From CAYLLN01 sp040901775 (GTDB taxonomy: Bacteria > Planctomycetota > Planctomycetia > Pirellulales > Pirellulaceae): DNA of 13,729 bases. Numbering within the stretch: position 1 is the stretch's first letter; every line of letters begins with the position of its first letter. The notes below the pieces were generated by a model, which was given only the letters and a program-made list of their open reading frames with translations, ran no database searches and was not told where the DNA came from. The translations under genes were made by a program, and so were the position numbers. Shown piece by piece: positions 1 to 6,172 of this stretch. The stretch is from the NCBI GenBank assembly GCA_040901775.1, contig JBBDYF010000263.1, forward strand, positions 1 through 13,729, written 5' to 3'.

Positions 1-525
1 CACCGTGACGCGGGCTCGCACCTTGAGCTGAATTCCGTTCTGGGCGATCGCTTCGAGATACATCCCCTTGCCGGGACAGTCGATCACCTTGGGATAGACG
101 CTGGTCTGCACCGCCTCCAGCACGTTGCGTCCCGCCAGGTCGATCGCCGTCGCCTCGCGGAACGACAGCCGGATGATCTTGGCCTTGTTGGCCGCAATCA
201 ACGAGCGGATCACGAGCGGCACGTTTCCCCCGGCCAGGTAGTGCGCCTCCAGGGCCTTGCTGGTGATTCCCTCGTCGTCGTTCAGGCCGGCCTGCACCGC
301 CATGATTTTCGACTTGACGATCACGTCCTTGTTGACCTTGCGAAAGGTCATCCCGATCAGATCGAAAATCGAAATGTGGGCGTCGGTCAAAAACGACTGA
401 ATCCAGAGCCGAAAGTAGTTGGCGAAGACCGCCACGATGATCAGCAGAACGAACAGCAGCATGACGGCGACGATCACGCCGATCATGGGGCCGATCTGTT
501 CCAGTTGGGCCAAAAGCCAGGGCAT
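1..525 (-). CDS. floA: Flotillin-like protein FloA, N-terminal half (3' end outside window)
   Basis: An open frame of 175 codons runs from an ATG at 525 down to position 1 with no stop, so the C-terminal half lies outside the window; FloA proteins are usually about 330 residues. Residues 13-36 form one strongly hydrophobic segment (IGVIVAVMLLFVLLIIVAVF), the membrane anchor. It is followed by the SPFH-type region with FloA hallmarks: MTFRKVNKDVIV (59-70), LIAANKAKI (109-117) and FREATAIDLAGRNVLEAVQ (122-140). Family knowledge: FloA oligomerises in the cytoplasmic membrane and scaffolds functional membrane microdomains. No Shine-Dalgarno is visible before the start, and no partner such as an NfeD-type protein can be seen because the downstream side is cut off. 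The start is the only ATG ahead of the membrane segment. Identification is confident. Confidence 0.93.
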   Translation of the reverse strand, partial: MPWLLAQLEQIGPMIGVIVAVMLLFVLLIIVAVFANYFRLWIQSFLTDAHISIFDLIGMTFRKVNKDVIVKSKIMAVQAGLNDDEGITSKALEAHYLAGGNVPLVIRSLIAANKAKIIRLSFREATAIDLAGRNVLEAVQTSVYPKVIDCPGKGMYLEAIAQNGIQLKVRARVTV

Positions 526-740
526 GGGAGCGGTGTCCGGTCGAGAAGAGAGTCAGCGGTGCCAAACGTCCACCGTTGGTATCGCACCCCGGCGCGGTTG
601 TCAAGCGAGCGCTGGGCGTGACTGGGGTTTGGGGGCTGGGGGCTGGGGACTCGGGGCTGGGGGTCGTTTAACCCGCAGCCGGAGGCGCAGGGAGCGAGCG
701 AAAGCTTGCGGCGAGTGTTGAGTCACCCAGCGAGCAGCCT
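526..740. other. Intergenic stretch upstream of floA
   Basis: This 215-nt stretch lies between the floA start and the stop of the short retropepsin-like fragment. It contains the G-rich heptad array at 626-666 and, at 667-720, a stretch rich in GC-skewed short motifs (AACCCGCAGCCGGAGGCGCAG) that looks like a dispersed repeat. No gene is supported here. I could not pick a convincing floA promoter. Confidence 0.55.
626..666 (+). repeat. G-rich heptad array, putative G-quadruplex
   Basis: From 632 the sequence steps in sevens: GGGGCTG, GGGGCTG, GGGACTC, GGGGCTG, GGGGTCG. Together with the preceding GGGG-TTT it gives six runs of four or five G separated by 2-4 nt on the plus strand, which satisfies a G-quadruplex pattern. 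A related heptad array occurs at 7337-7390. It lies about 100 nt upstream of floA, with the C-rich strand as the floA coding sense. Confidence 0.7.
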
Positions 741-917
741 TTACGGATTGGCAATCAATTCGCTGGCGGGGCCTCGGAACAGCATCTCCAAACGGTTCAG
801 AACATCTCGCCCAAGGATACGTTCCTTGCCGATAAAGTCCGCTTGCAGCCGACACGGATACTCTTGTCCATACAGGTAAACCCAGACAATGAAGTCGCGT
901 AGGTGATGCTTCAGCAT
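741..917 (-). pseudogene. C-terminal fragment of a retropepsin-like (clan AA) aspartic protease
   Basis: A 58-codon frame runs from ATG 917 to TAA 741. Its middle (FIGKERILGRDVLNRLEMLF, about residues 28-47, then RGPASELI) resembles the C-terminal part of bacterial clan AA aspartyl-protease-like proteins, where a hydrophobic-GRD-hydrophobic-LN pattern closes the fold. Complete members run to about 120-130 residues and carry a catalytic D-T/S-G near the N-terminus; nothing like it is here. An in-frame TGA lies 9 nt upstream of the ATG. The first six or so codons (MLKHHL) are formed by the palindromic 96-bp repeat itself. The likeliest reading is a remnant whose 5' part was lost when the repeat arrived. 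A short intact orphan gene is the alternative. Because the assembly gap lies just upstream, the missing part could also have been dropped by the assembler. Confidence 0.5.
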
Positions 918-1186
918 AACTCCTCAATAACTTCTNNNNNNNNNNNNNNNNNNNNNNNNNNNNNNNNNNNNNNNNNNNNNNNNNNNNNNNNNNNNNNNNN
1001 NNNNNNNNNNNNNNNNNNNNNNNNNNNNNNNNNNNAAATACGTCATGCTAAAGCATGACCTACTTGGCTGGTCACGGATTGGTCAGAGAGTCGCGTAGGT
1101 TATGCTTCAGCATAACTCCTCAATAACTTCTAAATACGTCATGCTAAAGCATGACCTACTTGGCTGGTCACGGATTGGTCAGAGAG
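894..1186. repeat. 96-bp palindromic tandem repeat (REP/MITE-like), interrupted by the assembly gap
   Basis: The segment GTCGCGTAGGT recurs at 894 and 1090, and AAATACGTCATGCT at 1036 and 1132. The second interval is exactly 96 bp; the first interval is also 96 bp once the N gap is set to zero. Each unit holds two perfect 8-bp inverted repeats with 2-nt centres: GTTATGCT/AGCATAAC (1099-1116) and GTCATGCT/AGCATGAC (1138-1155, also 1042-1059). The two hairpins are near reverse complements of each other: GTAGGTTATGCT (1095-1106) pairs 11 of 12 with AGCATGACCTAC (1148-1159), giving a roughly 65-bp element with terminal inverted repeats. This is the architecture of paired REP elements or a small non-autonomous transposon. 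No transposase is in the window. Confidence 0.85.
936..1035. other. Assembly gap of 100 N
   Basis: Exactly 100 N, the usual placeholder for a scaffold join of unknown size. The bases on both sides (ATAACTTCT before, AAATACGTC after) are contiguous in the intact copy at 1122-1140. The break therefore fell inside the 96-bp tandem repeat, and the true copy number is unknown. Any gene content in the gap is invisible here. Confidence 0.97.
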
Positions 1187-1195
1187 CAGAGAGCA

Positions 1196-1336
1196 GGAAT
1201 TATTCCTGCATCCCGTAGGGATAACCTTCCACAGCCCGGCTTCGCGCAGCGCAAGCCGGGTAGGCGGCGAAAGTTGCCAACCCAACGTGCGCTAGCGCGA
1301 CGTTGGGCTTTGGAAGGTAACGCCTACGGCGTAGGC
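1196..1336. repeat. Cluster of nested palindromes (REP/MITE-like)
   Basis: Five inverted repeats sit side by side: GGAAT-ATTCC (about 1196-1205); ATCCC-gta-GGGAT; CCCGGCTT (1235-1242) with AAGCCGGG (1253-1260); CCCAACGT (1281-1288) with ACGTTGGG (1300-1307), itself enclosing GCGCTAGCGC; and GCCTACG-G-CGTAGGC (1322-1336). ACCTTCCA (1224-1231) also pairs with TGGAAGGT (1311-1318) and so encloses the third and fourth hairpins in a branched fold. Long frames read through it in both directions, but they carry no family signal. It looks like a dispersed non-coding repeat in the mtaB-downstream spacer. A structured RNA is a less likely alternative. Confidence 0.65.
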
Positions 1337-1391
1337 AAAGCCAACGCCTTTCCTGTGTTCCCAGGGAGGATCCGAGACCAAGCCCAAATCC

Positions 1392-1404
1392 CTCTCGGCG
1401 AGAG
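1392..1404 (-). terminator. Possible weak terminator hairpin after mtaB
   Basis: CTCTC-ggc-GAGAG lies 5 nt past the mtaB stop codon. The stem is short, and on the minus strand it is followed only by GGGATTTGGG rather than a real U tract. It is a candidate for the end of the clpS-mtaB transcript on position alone. Confidence 0.25.
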
Positions 1405-1408
1405 AGAC

Positions 1409-2686
1409 CTACTCCCCTTCCAGGCGCGTGCCGCAAGCGGCAATCCGCGTGGCCTGCACGCTCGCGAGCTGTCCCGCGGTTTGTTCCCCCTGGGGAAATT
1501 CCAGCGGCGCGTAGCGGCAGGTCGTGCCGACGGCGATGCCCGGCCGGCTCGGACAGACCCCCTCGACCAGCACCGTCAGCCGGCGGCCGATCAGCGTGCG
1601 AAAATAGGCAGTTCGCAACTCCTGCTCCAATTCGGCCAACTGCTGCTGTCGTTGCGTTTTCAGTGGCGCGGCGATCTGGTCGGTCATTTGAGCGGCGGGC
1701 GTTCCCTTCCGCGGGCTGAACGGAAAGATGTGGATTTTGGAGAAGCCGCAATCCCGCGCGACGAGCAAGGTCGCGGCGAAATCGTCGTCGGTCTCGCCGG
1801 GAAAGCCGACAATGATGTCGGTCGTTATCGCCGGGTTGTCGAGCGCTTCGCGCAGCAGTCGGCAGCGGTCGATAAACAGCCGGGTCCCCCAGCGACGGCG
1901 CATCCGCCGCAGCACGGCGTCGCTGCCGCTTTGCAGGCAGAGGTGCAGGTGGGGGGCGATGCGCTCGGGAAATTCCGCCATCACGTCGAGCAGTTCGCGT
2001 GTCACCTCGGTCGCCTCGATGCTCGACAAGCGGAGGCGAAACTCGCCGGGCAACCGGGAGATTTGGCGAACGAGCGTCGAAAGCCGGAGCCATTCTTCCT
2101 TCGGCTTGTTCCAATTCCCCTCGACGCCGTAGTGCCCCAGATGCACGCCGGTCAGCACGATCTCGCGATAGCCCCCCGCGACCAGCCGCCGCACTTCGTC
2201 GAGCACATGCGCCAGCGGTCGGCTGTGCATGTGGGGGCGAACGTAGGGAATGATGCAGTAGCTGCACCGGAGCAGGCACCCATCCTGCACCTTGACGTAG
2301 GCCCGCTGCCGGCCGGCAAACTGCGAGATGCCCGTCGGCACGTCGAGCACGCCAAACCGGCCGAGCAGGTCGGGAATTTCCCGCTTGTCGGTCAGCACCT
2401 CGACCACATTGGGAAGCTGGGCGATTTCTTCCGGGGCGCGGGTCGCGTAGCAGCCCATCACCACGATCCGCGACTGCGGATTCTCGCGGGCCAGCTTGCG
2501 GATCGCGTGGCGGCTCTTGCTGTCTCCCTCGGAAGTAACCGTGCAGGTGTTGACGACGCACAGATCGGCCGCCTCACCCTCCGCGGCGTCCGTATAGCCG
2601 ATGCGGGCGAACCCCTCGCGCACCAGTTCGGATTCGTACTGGTTGACCTTGCAGCCGAGGGTGACGGTTTTGAGGGTGGAGGGCAT
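1409..2686 (-). CDS. mtaB: tRNA (N6-threonylcarbamoyladenosine) methylthiotransferase MtaB
   Basis: This 425-residue radical-SAM enzyme adds a methylthio group to t6A at position 37 of ANN-decoding tRNAs, giving ms2t6A. The N-terminal MTTase domain carries its three cluster cysteines at C12 (TLGCKVNQYES, the variant typical of MtaB rather than MiaB or RimO), C48 (VVNTCTVTS) and C79 (VMGCYA). The radical-SAM CxxxCxxC is C137-C141-C144 (DGCLLRCSYCIIPYVRP). Further family blocks are LTGVHLGHYG (178-187), LHLCLQSGSDAVLRRMRR (247-264) and DIIVGFPGETDDDF (290-303). A C-terminal TRAM-like segment starts near 367 (GRRLTVLVEG). Length and all cysteines are as expected for an active enzyme. The ATG at 2686 lies 2 nt after the clpS stop (TAG-ct-ATG), so the two genes are probably co-transcribed and translationally coupled. 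No Shine-Dalgarno is seen. Confidence 0.95.
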   Translation of the reverse strand: MPSTLKTVTLGCKVNQYESELVREGFARIGYTDAAEGEAADLCVVNTCTVTSEGDSKSRHAIRKLARENPQSRIVVMGCYATRAPEEIAQLPNVVEVLTDKREIPDLLGRFGVLDVPTGISQFAGRQRAYVKVQDGCLLRCSYCIIPYVRPHMHSRPLAHVLDEVRRLVAGGYREIVLTGVHLGHYGVEGNWNKPKEEWLRLSTLVRQISRLPGEFRLRLSSIEATEVTRELLDVMAEFPERIAPHLHLCLQSGSDAVLRRMRRRWGTRLFIDRCRLLREALDNPAITTDIIVGFPGETDDDFAATLLVARDCGFSKIHIFPFSPRKGTPAAQMTDQIAAPLKTQRQQQLAELEQELRTAYFRTLIGRRLTVLVEGVCPSRPGIAVGTTCRYAPLEFPQGEQTAGQLASVQATRIAACGTRLEGE

Positions 2687-2688
2687 AG

Positions 2689-3108
2689 CTACCCCGGCTC
2701 CGCCTCGATCGTGGCGCTCATCGAGCCCTGGCAGCGGGCGATCATTTTGTCGGGGCCGTAGGCGTGGATCTGGTCCCGTTTTAGTTCGGCATGTTCCATC
2801 GTCGTCGTCAGCACGATCGCTTTGCCTTGCTTGTCCACCTCCTTGGCGATCAGGTAACCCTTCTCAACCTCGTGGGCGAACAGTTTTTGCATCATCTCGA
2901 CCACGTAGTCGTAGGAGTGGTCGTTGTCGTTCCACAAAATGACGTGGTACCTCGGCTGCCGGCGGGGGGGCTTCTTTTTTGGATCGGGCCTCGCCTTTCG
3001 GCGGGTCTTGACCGCCGGTTCCCCGGCGGGCGCTTCAGGTTCGGCGACGGCCACATCCGGTTCGGCTGCTGCTTGCTGGCTGCTCACGGCGATTCCCTGG
3101 GGTTCCAC
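2689..3108 (-). CDS. clpS: ATP-dependent Clp protease adaptor ClpS
   Basis: ClpS delivers N-degron substrates to ClpAP/ClpCP. The 139-residue product has a Pro/Ala/Lys-rich, probably disordered N-terminal extension of about 50 residues (ending RRKARPDPKKKPPRRQP) and then the ClpS fold: YHVILWNDNDHSYDYVVEMM, LFAHEVEKGYLIAKEVDKQG, KAIVLTTTMEHAELKRDQI. The WND pair matches the Asn-Asp that holds the substrate alpha-amino group in E. coli ClpS. The second loop reads EVDKQGKA where E. coli has AVHYQGKA, so the usual pocket His is Asp. The C-terminus (RCQGSMSATIEAEPG) differs from the proteobacterial form. The start is GTG at 3108; another GTG seven codons further in is an alternative. clpS is followed after 2 nt by mtaB and is divergent from the M20 peptidase gene. 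Confidence 0.93.
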   Translation of the reverse strand: MEPQGIAVSSQQAAAEPDVAVAEPEAPAGEPAVKTRRKARPDPKKKPPRRQPRYHVILWNDNDHSYDYVVEMMQKLFAHEVEKGYLIAKEVDKQGKAIVLTTTMEHAELKRDQIHAYGPDKMIARCQGSMSATIEAEPG

Positions 3109-3131
3109 GATAGGCGATCTTTGCAGCCCCC

Positions 3132-3160
3132 ATTATATTGGCCGGGGCCGTTCCTTTCCA
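3132..3160 (-). promoter_or_regulatory. Candidate sigma70-type promoter for clpS-mtaB
   Basis: On the minus strand TGGAAA (3160-3155; 4 of 6 to TTGACA) is followed after 17 nt by a perfect TATAAT (3137-3132). It lies about 24 nt upstream of the clpS GTG, implying a very short leader. The 72-nt spacer also has to serve the divergent M20 gene, for which I see no clear box. The match is by eye only. Confidence 0.42.
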
Positions 3161-3180
3161 CGTACCTCCGTTTACCGCTC

Positions 3181-4545
3181 ATGGACGATATCAACGCCTA
3201 CCTTGCGGCCCACGCCGGCCAGTTCGAAGACGATCTGTGCGAGCTGCTCCGAATTCCCAGCATCAGCGCCGATCGCGAGCGACATGCCGACGTTCGCCGA
3301 GCGGCCGATTGGGTCGCGGGGCAATTTCGCGCGCTCGGCCTGCCGACCGAACTGATCGAAACGACCGGCCAGCCCCTAGTTTACGCCGAAACGCCCCCCG
3401 TGCCCGGTAAGCCAACGGTGCTTGTCTATGGCCATTACGACGTGCAACCGGTCGAACCGCTCGATGAGTGGATCAGTCTGCCGTTCGAACCGACGAAGCG
3501 CAACGGCAACATTTATGCCCGCGGCGCGACCGACGACAAGGGGCAAATGCTGACGCACTTGCTGGCGGCCCGCGCCTGGCTGCAAACCCGCGGCGAGTTG
3601 CCGGTGCAGCTCAAGTTTTTGATCGAGGGGGAGGAGGAGGTCGGCAGCCAGGGATTGTACGACTATCTCGGCCGGCCAGGCTCCAGCGAGAAGCTAACGT
3701 CGGGCGTGGTCGTCATCAGCGACACGTCGCAGTTCGCCCCCAGCCAGCCGGCCATCACCTACGGCCTGCGTGGAATTGCGTTTTTTGAACTGCAGGTGAC
3801 TGGCCCCAAGCAGGATCTGCATAGTGGCACCTTCGGCGGCGCGGTGACCAACCCGATCAACGCGATTTGCAAGCTGCTGGCCAGCTTGATCGACGAGCGG
3901 GGACGCATCCAGGTTCCCGGTTTTTACGACGAGGTGACGCCCCTAACGGATCGCGAGCGGCAGCAGTTCGCGGCGTTGCCATTTTCCGACGAGGCGTTTC
4001 GGCAGCAACTCGGCGTGACGGGGCTCTCCGGCGAGGAAGGCTATTCCACCTTGGAACGACGCTGGGCCAGGCCGACGTTCGACATTCACGGCATTTGGGG
4101 AGGCCAGCAAGTCAGCAAGACGGCAATCCCCGCCCGCGCGGGCGCTAAGTTCAGCTTCCGACTGGTGCCGAACCAGGATCCCGAAAAGATTGCCTTGGCG
4201 ACGCGTCAATTCCTGGCCGAGCGGACGTCGCCCGGCGTGCAGGTCGAACTCTCGAGTTCGCACGGAGCGCGCGGGGTGGTGGTGGCGCTCGACAGCCCGT
4301 ATGTTTCGGCTGCGTCGCGGGCGATCGAGCGGGGCTTCGGCCGCGCGCCGGTCTTCATCCGCGAAGGGGGTTCGATCCCGATCGTCACGACCTTCAAGCA
4401 GCAACTCGGCATCAATACGCTCCTCTTGGGCTGGGGCCTGGACGACGACAATACGCACAGCTCCAACGAAAAGTTCTGCCTTGCCGACTTCCAGCGCGGG
4501 ATCAAGGCGAGCGCCCACCTGTGGAACGAGTTTGCCCTGCTGTAG
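3181..4545 (+). CDS. M20-family dinuclear zinc dipeptidase
   Basis: This 454-residue cytosolic metallopeptidase resembles the CNDP/carnosinase-type dipeptidases of family M20. Metal and catalytic motifs are complete: H85 and D87 in VYGHYDVQP; D118 in RGATDDKGQ (bridging); E152 (general base) and E153 in IEGEEEVGS; D181 in VISDTSQF; and H426 in NTHSSNEKF. The lid/dimerisation domain (about 195-310) includes the conserved DLHSGTFGG with H214. The frame is open well upstream of 3181, but that part is antisense to clpS; MDDINAYLAAH begins just where homologues begin. No Shine-Dalgarno precedes the ATG. The stop is 27 nt before serS on the same strand, so the two genes probably form an operon. The exact peptide substrate cannot be read from sequence. 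DapE and ArgE are less likely because of the carnosinase-like spacing. Confidence 0.92.
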   Translation: MDDINAYLAAHAGQFEDDLCELLRIPSISADRERHADVRRAADWVAGQFRALGLPTELIETTGQPLVYAETPPVPGKPTVLVYGHYDVQPVEPLDEWISLPFEPTKRNGNIYARGATDDKGQMLTHLLAARAWLQTRGELPVQLKFLIEGEEEVGSQGLYDYLGRPGSSEKLTSGVVVISDTSQFAPSQPAITYGLRGIAFFELQVTGPKQDLHSGTFGGAVTNPINAICKLLASLIDERGRIQVPGFYDEVTPLTDRERQQFAALPFSDEAFRQQLGVTGLSGEEGYSTLERRWARPTFDIHGIWGGQQVSKTAIPARAGAKFSFRLVPNQDPEKIALATRQFLAERTSPGVQVELSSSHGARGVVVALDSPYVSAASRAIERGFGRAPVFIREGGSIPIVTTFKQQLGINTLLLGWGLDDDNTHSSNEKFCLADFQRGIKASAHLWNEFALL

Positions 4546-4572
4546 CCCTTCCATTCCCTTCTCCTGAAAATC

Positions 4573-5892
4573 ATGCTCGACCGTAAATTCATTTTCGAAC
4601 AGGCCGACCTCGTCAAACAGAATTGTGCGAACCGGGGGGTGTCGTGCGATGTCGATCTACTCGTCGAGTGCGAGACCGCGCGCCGCCAGAAGCTGCACGA
4701 ACTGGAGGAACTGAATCGCCAAGCCAACGAGACGCAAAAGAAAATCGGCCCGGCCAAGGATCCGGGCCAGCGCGAAGCGATCAAGGCCCAGGGGCGGCAG
4801 ATCCGCGCGCAAAAAGATGCCGCCCAGGTCGAGCACGATCGGCTGGAGGCGCAGATCCACTCGCTGCAACTGACCATTCCGAACCTCACCCATCCCTCGG
4901 CTCCCATCGGAGGCGAAGCGGATAGCAAGGACATTCGTCGCGGAACGACGCCGATCCGCCAGTTCGATTTTACGCCGCTCGACCATGTGGCACTGGGCGA
5001 AAAGCTGGGCCTCTTCGACCTGGAAGCGGGCGCGCGAACCACCGGCCACGGCTTCTATTTTTTGAAGAACGACGGCGTGCTGCTGGACTTGGCTGTGCAG
5101 CGCTACGCGCTCGAAGTGCTGATGCGGGAAGGCTTTACGCTCACCACGACGCCCGACCTGGCCCGCAACGAAATTCTGGAAGGGATCGGGTTTAATCCGC
5201 GGGGGCCGGAGACGCAGGTTTATTCGATCGAGAACACCGACCTGAGCCTGGTAGGCACTGCCGAGATCACGCTCGGCGGCATGTACTCGGGCCTGACGCT
5301 CGACGAGGAGGAGTTGCCGCTGCGGATTTGCGGCATCAGCCACTGCTTCCGCACCGAGGCGGGGGCCCACGGCGCGGCGACACGGGGCATCTATCGCGTA
5401 CACCAGTTCACGAAGGTCGAGATGTTCGCCTTTACGCTGCCGGAGGCGAGCGACGCGATGCACGACCAGATCCTGGCGATCGAGTGCCAGATTTTCGATG
5501 GGCTGGGAATTCCCTATCGCGTGATCGACACCGCCAGCGGCGATCTGGGGGGCCCCGCCTATCGCAAGTTCGACCTAGAAGCCTGGATGCCGGGCCGCGT
5601 CACTGCTGCTGAAAAGGCGGCGGCCGGGAATGCGGTGGCCGGCAATACGCCCGGCGAATGGGGCGAGGTGACCAGCACCAGCAACTGCACCGACTATCAA
5701 TCGCGCCGGCTGGGCACCCGCTTCAAAAAGAAGGGAGAGAAGGGGACGCAGTTCGTCCACACCCTCAACGGCACCGCCGTCGCTAACACGCGGGCCTTGA
5801 TTGCCCTGATCGAGAACCATCAACAAGCCGACGGCAGCATCGCGGTGCCCGAGGTGCTGCGGGCGTGGATGGGGAAAGAGCGGATCGGCTGA
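4573..5892 (+). CDS. serS: Seryl-tRNA synthetase
   Basis: This class II aminoacyl-tRNA synthetase charges tRNA-Ser (and tRNA-Sec where present) with serine. The 439-residue product begins with the canonical MLDRKFIFEQADLV. It has the N-terminal coiled-coil arm (about 30-100, LHELEELNRQANETQKKIG) and the catalytic core with TAEITLGGMYSG (229-240), motif 2 FRTEAGAHGAATRGIYRVHQ (259-278) and motif 3 NGTAVANTRALIALIENHQQ (399-418). The oddity is between EAWMPGR (ends 342) and GEWGEVTSTSNCTDYQSRR (starts 361): bacterial SerRS normally runs directly from PGR to GE(Y)GEV, but here 18 Ala/Gly-rich residues are inserted (343-360). All catalytic blocks are intact, so the enzyme should be functional. 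There is no Shine-Dalgarno. It probably shares a transcript with the M20 gene. Confidence 0.96.
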   Translation: MLDRKFIFEQADLVKQNCANRGVSCDVDLLVECETARRQKLHELEELNRQANETQKKIGPAKDPGQREAIKAQGRQIRAQKDAAQVEHDRLEAQIHSLQLTIPNLTHPSAPIGGEADSKDIRRGTTPIRQFDFTPLDHVALGEKLGLFDLEAGARTTGHGFYFLKNDGVLLDLAVQRYALEVLMREGFTLTTTPDLARNEILEGIGFNPRGPETQVYSIENTDLSLVGTAEITLGGMYSGLTLDEEELPLRICGISHCFRTEAGAHGAATRGIYRVHQFTKVEMFAFTLPEASDAMHDQILAIECQIFDGLGIPYRVIDTASGDLGGPAYRKFDLEAWMPGRVTAAEKAAAGNAVAGNTPGEWGEVTSTSNCTDYQSRRLGTRFKKKGEKGTQFVHTLNGTAVANTRALIALIENHQQADGSIAVPEVLRAWMGKERIG

Positions 5893-6158
5893 TTATTGGG
5901 CAGGCGCCAGCGCCTGCCCGGCGAGTGGCTGTGGGCGGCGCAGCCGACCACGGCAAGGGTCGCTCGATTGGCCGCGGTTCGCTCCGAGAACCACAGACCG
6001 ATGAGTGCGGGCGATTCGTAGAACCGCCGGCAGCGATGATCGACCCCCCGCAATTCCGACAAGGGGAGCCAGCCGCATGGAACTGCTCCAGGTTGTGAAA
6101 GTAGCCGTGCCCGACCTGTTCCCGGAATTGGTGATGCCTTCCACGCCGCATCCGATGG
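5893..6158. other. Convergent intergenic region serS / mlaD
   Basis: This 266-nt region between two converging genes holds the strong hairpin at 5898-5919. A second GTGGCTG...CAGCC-type inverted repeat lies near 5926-5952, and a short frame with a good Shine-Dalgarno starts at 6077. Several frames of 70-120 codons cross the region on the minus strand, but none shows a family motif and they conflict with one another. I regard it as mainly non-coding repeat-type DNA. Confidence 0.55.
5898..5919 (+). terminator. Strong hairpin after serS, possible terminator or REP
   Basis: GGGCAGGCGC (5898-5907) and GCGCCTGCCC (5910-5919) are perfect 10-bp complements around CA. They begin 5 nt after the serS stop, between convergent genes. 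On the plus strand no U tract follows. On the minus strand the stem is followed by AATAATC. It could stop transcription from either side, or be a dispersed palindrome of the REP type. Confidence 0.5.
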
Positions 6159-6172
6159 CTATTCGACGATGA
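6077..6172 (+). CDS. Possible 31-residue small protein
   Basis: ATG at 6077 opens 31 codons (MELLQVVKVAVPDLFPELVM...) ending at TGA 6170-6172. AAGGGGAG (6061-6068) lies 8 nt upstream, the best Shine-Dalgarno-like sequence I noticed near a start in this window. The N-terminal 19 residues are evenly hydrophobic and acidic and could form an amphipathic helix. The frame overlaps the 3' end of mlaD by 14 nt on the opposite strand. I recognise no family. It may also be the surviving head of a decayed gene, or chance. Confidence 0.25.
   Translation: MELLQVVKVAVPDLFPELVMPSTPHPMAIRR

Noticed and set aside
601..927. 108-codon minus-strand frame over the retropepsin fragment and heptad array
   Set aside because: It reads through low-complexity repeats (PAPSPQPPAP) and lacks the ILGRDVLNRL block seen in the competing 58-codon frame.
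894..1186. CRISPR array
   Set aside because: The 96-bp units are contiguous and identical without variable spacers, are internally palindromic, and no cas gene is present.
1200..2561. 453-codon minus-strand frame overlapping mtaB in another frame
   Set aside because: Arg/Ala-rich translation typical of an out-of-frame reading of high-GC DNA; mtaB is the recognisable frame.
1151..2761. 536-codon plus-strand frame opposite mtaB
   Set aside because: It mirrors mtaB codon structure, has no family motif, and mtaB on the other strand has all six cluster cysteines.
2791..3180. Upstream extension of the M20 peptidase frame
   Set aside because: Antisense to clpS; M20 homology begins at MDDINAYLA (3181), so the open upstream frame is chance.
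5783..6151. 122-codon and smaller minus-strand frames in the serS-mlaD gap
   Set aside because: They overlap serS or each other, contain the hairpin, and show no recognisable motif.
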